Shown piece after piece: positions 7,248-8,404 of a stretch of 8,404 nt of DNA. The stretch spans positions 1 through 8,404 of the forward strand of contig DASVWG010000463.1 in the NCBI GenBank assembly GCA_036389695.1, read 5' to 3'. How positions within the stretch are numbered: position 1 is the first letter of the stretch; every line of letters starts with the position of its first letter. Source of the stretch: JALZHR01 sp036389695 (GTDB lineage: Bacteria > Acidobacteriota > Blastocatellia > Pyrinomonadales > Pyrinomonadaceae). The notes under the pieces were generated by a model that worked only from the letters and a program-made list of their open reading frames with translations, did no database searches and was not told the origin of the DNA. Both the position numbers and the translations under genes were made by a program.

Positions 7248-7342
7248 CAGGACAAGAGAAAACGCGTGAACGCGCGGGCGCGGAACGATGAATTCTTTAT
7301 TCCGCGCTGCGGCATTCATCATTCCGCGTTTTGAAAATCCTG
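7248..7342. repeat. Intergenic palindromic element (REP/MITE-like) between queG and the SH3 gene
   Basis: The element starts at the base after the queG stop codon. Inner arms 7279-7293 and 7314-7328 are 15-bp inverted repeats with one mismatch, separated by 20 bases. An alternative perfect 8-bp stem pairs 7278-7285 with 7300-7307. Outer matches pair 7259-7266 with 7325-7332 and 7248-7252 with 7338-7342. No poly-T follows, so it is not a standard intrinsic terminator, although it may still end or stabilise the queG mRNA. Confidence 0.65.
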
Positions 7343-7357
7343 TTTGAATCTTTGTTT

Positions 7358-7363
7358 GGAGAG
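7358..7363 (+). promoter_or_regulatory. Shine-Dalgarno sequence of the SH3-protein gene
   Basis: GGAGAG lies 4 nt upstream of the ATG at 7368. It is the only clear ribosome binding site in the window and fixes the start of the last gene, in contrast to the two genes before it. Confidence 0.75.
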
Positions 7364-7367
7364 AAAA

Positions 7368-8404
7368 ATGTTTAGAGTTTTACAAAAATTTTCAAATCAA
7401 AACATCGGAATAGTCATCGCTTTTTTTATCTTTTTCGCGTTATGTTTTACCGATTCGGTCGAAAGCGCGCAGACTAAAAATTCGGCGAAAACAAAAGCCA
7501 CGCCCGCGAAGAAAAACGCCAAACAAGCGCCGACGCCCGGCAAAAAGACGCAGGCGAAGGCAACGCCGACGCCGAAAAATTCCAAAGATAAAAAAGGCAA
7601 AACGACTTCTTCAAAATCCGAGACGCGCGGCAGCGACTCGAAAAATAAATCTGCGGACAAATCCAGACAATCTTCATCAAAAACAAACCCGAAAACTTCG
7701 GCGAAACAGACGAAGGATTCAAAGTCGAAAGACTCAAAATCGAAAGACGCCAATTCCAGACAAAACGCAAAAAATACGAAAAACGATTCCAGACAAAGCG
7801 CGAAAAATACAAAATCCAAAGATTCAAAATCAGACAATTCAAAAAACAAAGCGGATTCAAAAAAATCCACTTCTTCCCGAAAAGATTCAAGAGACACGAG
7901 CGAGAGAAATTCGGAAAGAAGAAATACGCCGACAAGAAATACAACGAAATCAACCACTTCGACAAGCAGAACAACGACAAAAACAGAGCCTCAAACTTCG
8001 ACGGAGCTCCCGCAAATTATCGTCACGGACGTTTCGGCGCGCGTCCGCAGCCAGGCGCAGGCGAATGCGCCGGAACTGAGCCGCATTCGTTTGGGAACAA
8101 TCTTAAAGGTCACGGAAAAAAATCCGGCGTGGTATAAAGTGCAATACACGGCGGGCGGAAAAACCGCGAACGGCTGGATTTCCGCCAATTCGGTCAATGA
8201 TTTAAACGCGGGCGCGCGCGAAGAGCTTTATCGACAGATAGTCGACCGCAATTACAAAGCCGAGATGGATTTCGCGGCGGCTTCGGAAATGGTCGATTTT
8301 CTGACTCAGGTCGCGAGCGAGCTCGGAAACTCGAACTCGTCGGCGGAACTCGAACTGAAACGCCTGCTCGCCCTGAAAGCGGCTTTGAAAAAAATTCCGT
8401 CCGG
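7368..8404 (+). CDS. Exported protein with Lys/Ser-rich disordered region and bacterial SH3 domain, 3' truncated by the window
   Basis: An uninterrupted frame runs from the ATG at 7368 to the right edge, giving 345 visible residues. Residues 13-27 are a hydrophobic segment (IGIVIAFFIFFALCF) after a positively charged N-terminus. This is a signal peptide with possible cleavage after Ala34, or an uncleaved anchor, since Glu32 is unusual at -3. Cys26 is not in a good lipobox. Residues about 35-213 are very low in complexity, rich in Lys, Ser, Asn, Thr, Asp and Arg and almost devoid of aromatic or aliphatic residues, with short tandem repeats. Residues about 217-276 look like a bacterial SH3 (SH3b/SH3_3) domain: VSARVRSQA, an IRLGTILKVTE strand, WYKVQY (W255) and GWISANSV (W270). 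SH3b domains commonly bind peptidoglycan or peptides in the envelope. Residues 281-345 appear helical and continue beyond the window. A Shine-Dalgarno and the signal sequence support the start. Exact function is unknown; a cell-wall-associated periplasmic role is the most reasonable guess. Confidence 0.88.
   Translation, partial: MFRVLQKFSNQNIGIVIAFFIFFALCFTDSVESAQTKNSAKTKATPAKKNAKQAPTPGKKTQAKATPTPKNSKDKKGKTTSSKSETRGSDSKNKSADKSRQSSSKTNPKTSAKQTKDSKSKDSKSKDANSRQNAKNTKNDSRQSAKNTKSKDSKSDNSKNKADSKKSTSSRKDSRDTSERNSERRNTPTRNTTKSTTSTSRTTTKTEPQTSTELPQIIVTDVSARVRSQAQANAPELSRIRLGTILKVTEKNPAWYKVQYTAGGKTANGWISANSVNDLNAGAREELYRQIVDRNYKAEMDFAAASEMVDFLTQVASELGNSNSSAELELKRLLALKAALKKIPS
7716..7817 (+). repeat. 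Short coding tandem repeats in the Lys/Ser-rich region
   Basis: Two 15-bp units (7716-7730 and 7731-7745) encode DSKSK twice and differ by two third-position changes (T/C and G/A). Two 33-bp units (7752-7784 and 7785-7817) encode NSRQNAKNTKN and DSRQSAKNTKS. They lie within the disordered region, suggesting it grows and shrinks by slippage of small in-frame units. Confidence 0.8.

Noticed and set aside
7397..7980. Two overlapping - strand open frames (186 and 168 codons), very rich in Phe, Leu and Ser, resembling membrane proteins
   Set aside because: They are the complement of the Lys/Ser/Asn-rich coding region on the + strand. The + frame has a Shine-Dalgarno, signal sequence and SH3 domain, and the hydrophobicity is a complement artefact of AAA and TCA/GAT-type codons.

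Overview
The window carries four genes, all on the + strand, and looks like chromosomal DNA of a Gram-negative, free-living bacterium. The gene content points to Acidobacteriota: an Oar/Solibacter-style TonB-dependent receptor beside a giant secreted protein built of delta-60 (DUF5122) repeats joined to FG-GAP/VCBS repeats. Class Blastocatellia (Pyrinomonas-like) is my best guess. It rests on recognising families, not on a marker gene.

Layout. (1) Positions 2-2440 hold the 3' 812 codons of a TonB-dependent outer-membrane receptor whose start lies left of the window. (2) Positions 2441-2798 are a 358-bp gap with a strong 13-bp hairpin just after the receptor and no gene. (3) Positions 2799-6176 encode a 1125-residue secreted protein: signal peptide, 14 delta-60 units, then six exact 45-residue FG-GAP-like calcium-loop units. 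(4) Positions 6207-6247 are a textbook intrinsic terminator. (5) Positions 6279-7247 encode QueG, epoxyqueuosine reductase, in a short form without the usual C-terminal HEAT domain. Its last codons run into what looks like a dispersed repeat. (6) Positions 7248-7342 are a palindromic intergenic element. (7) From 7368 to the right edge an open frame, cut off by the window, encodes an exported protein with a long Lys/Ser/Asn-rich disordered region followed by a bacterial SH3 domain.

How the genes relate. Terminator-like structures separate the genes and I see no operon. Three of the four products act at or beyond the cell envelope: a receptor, a secreted repeat protein and an SH3 protein. QueG is a cytoplasmic tRNA-modification enzyme and is probably an unrelated neighbour. 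I found no phage, transposase, CRISPR, tRNA, rRNA or defence gene. The most unusual material is the repeat architecture of the secreted protein, the composite repeat/palindrome at the end of queG, the identical spacing of -10-like hexamers to the starts of two genes that lack a Shine-Dalgarno sequence, and the truncated low-complexity SH3 gene.
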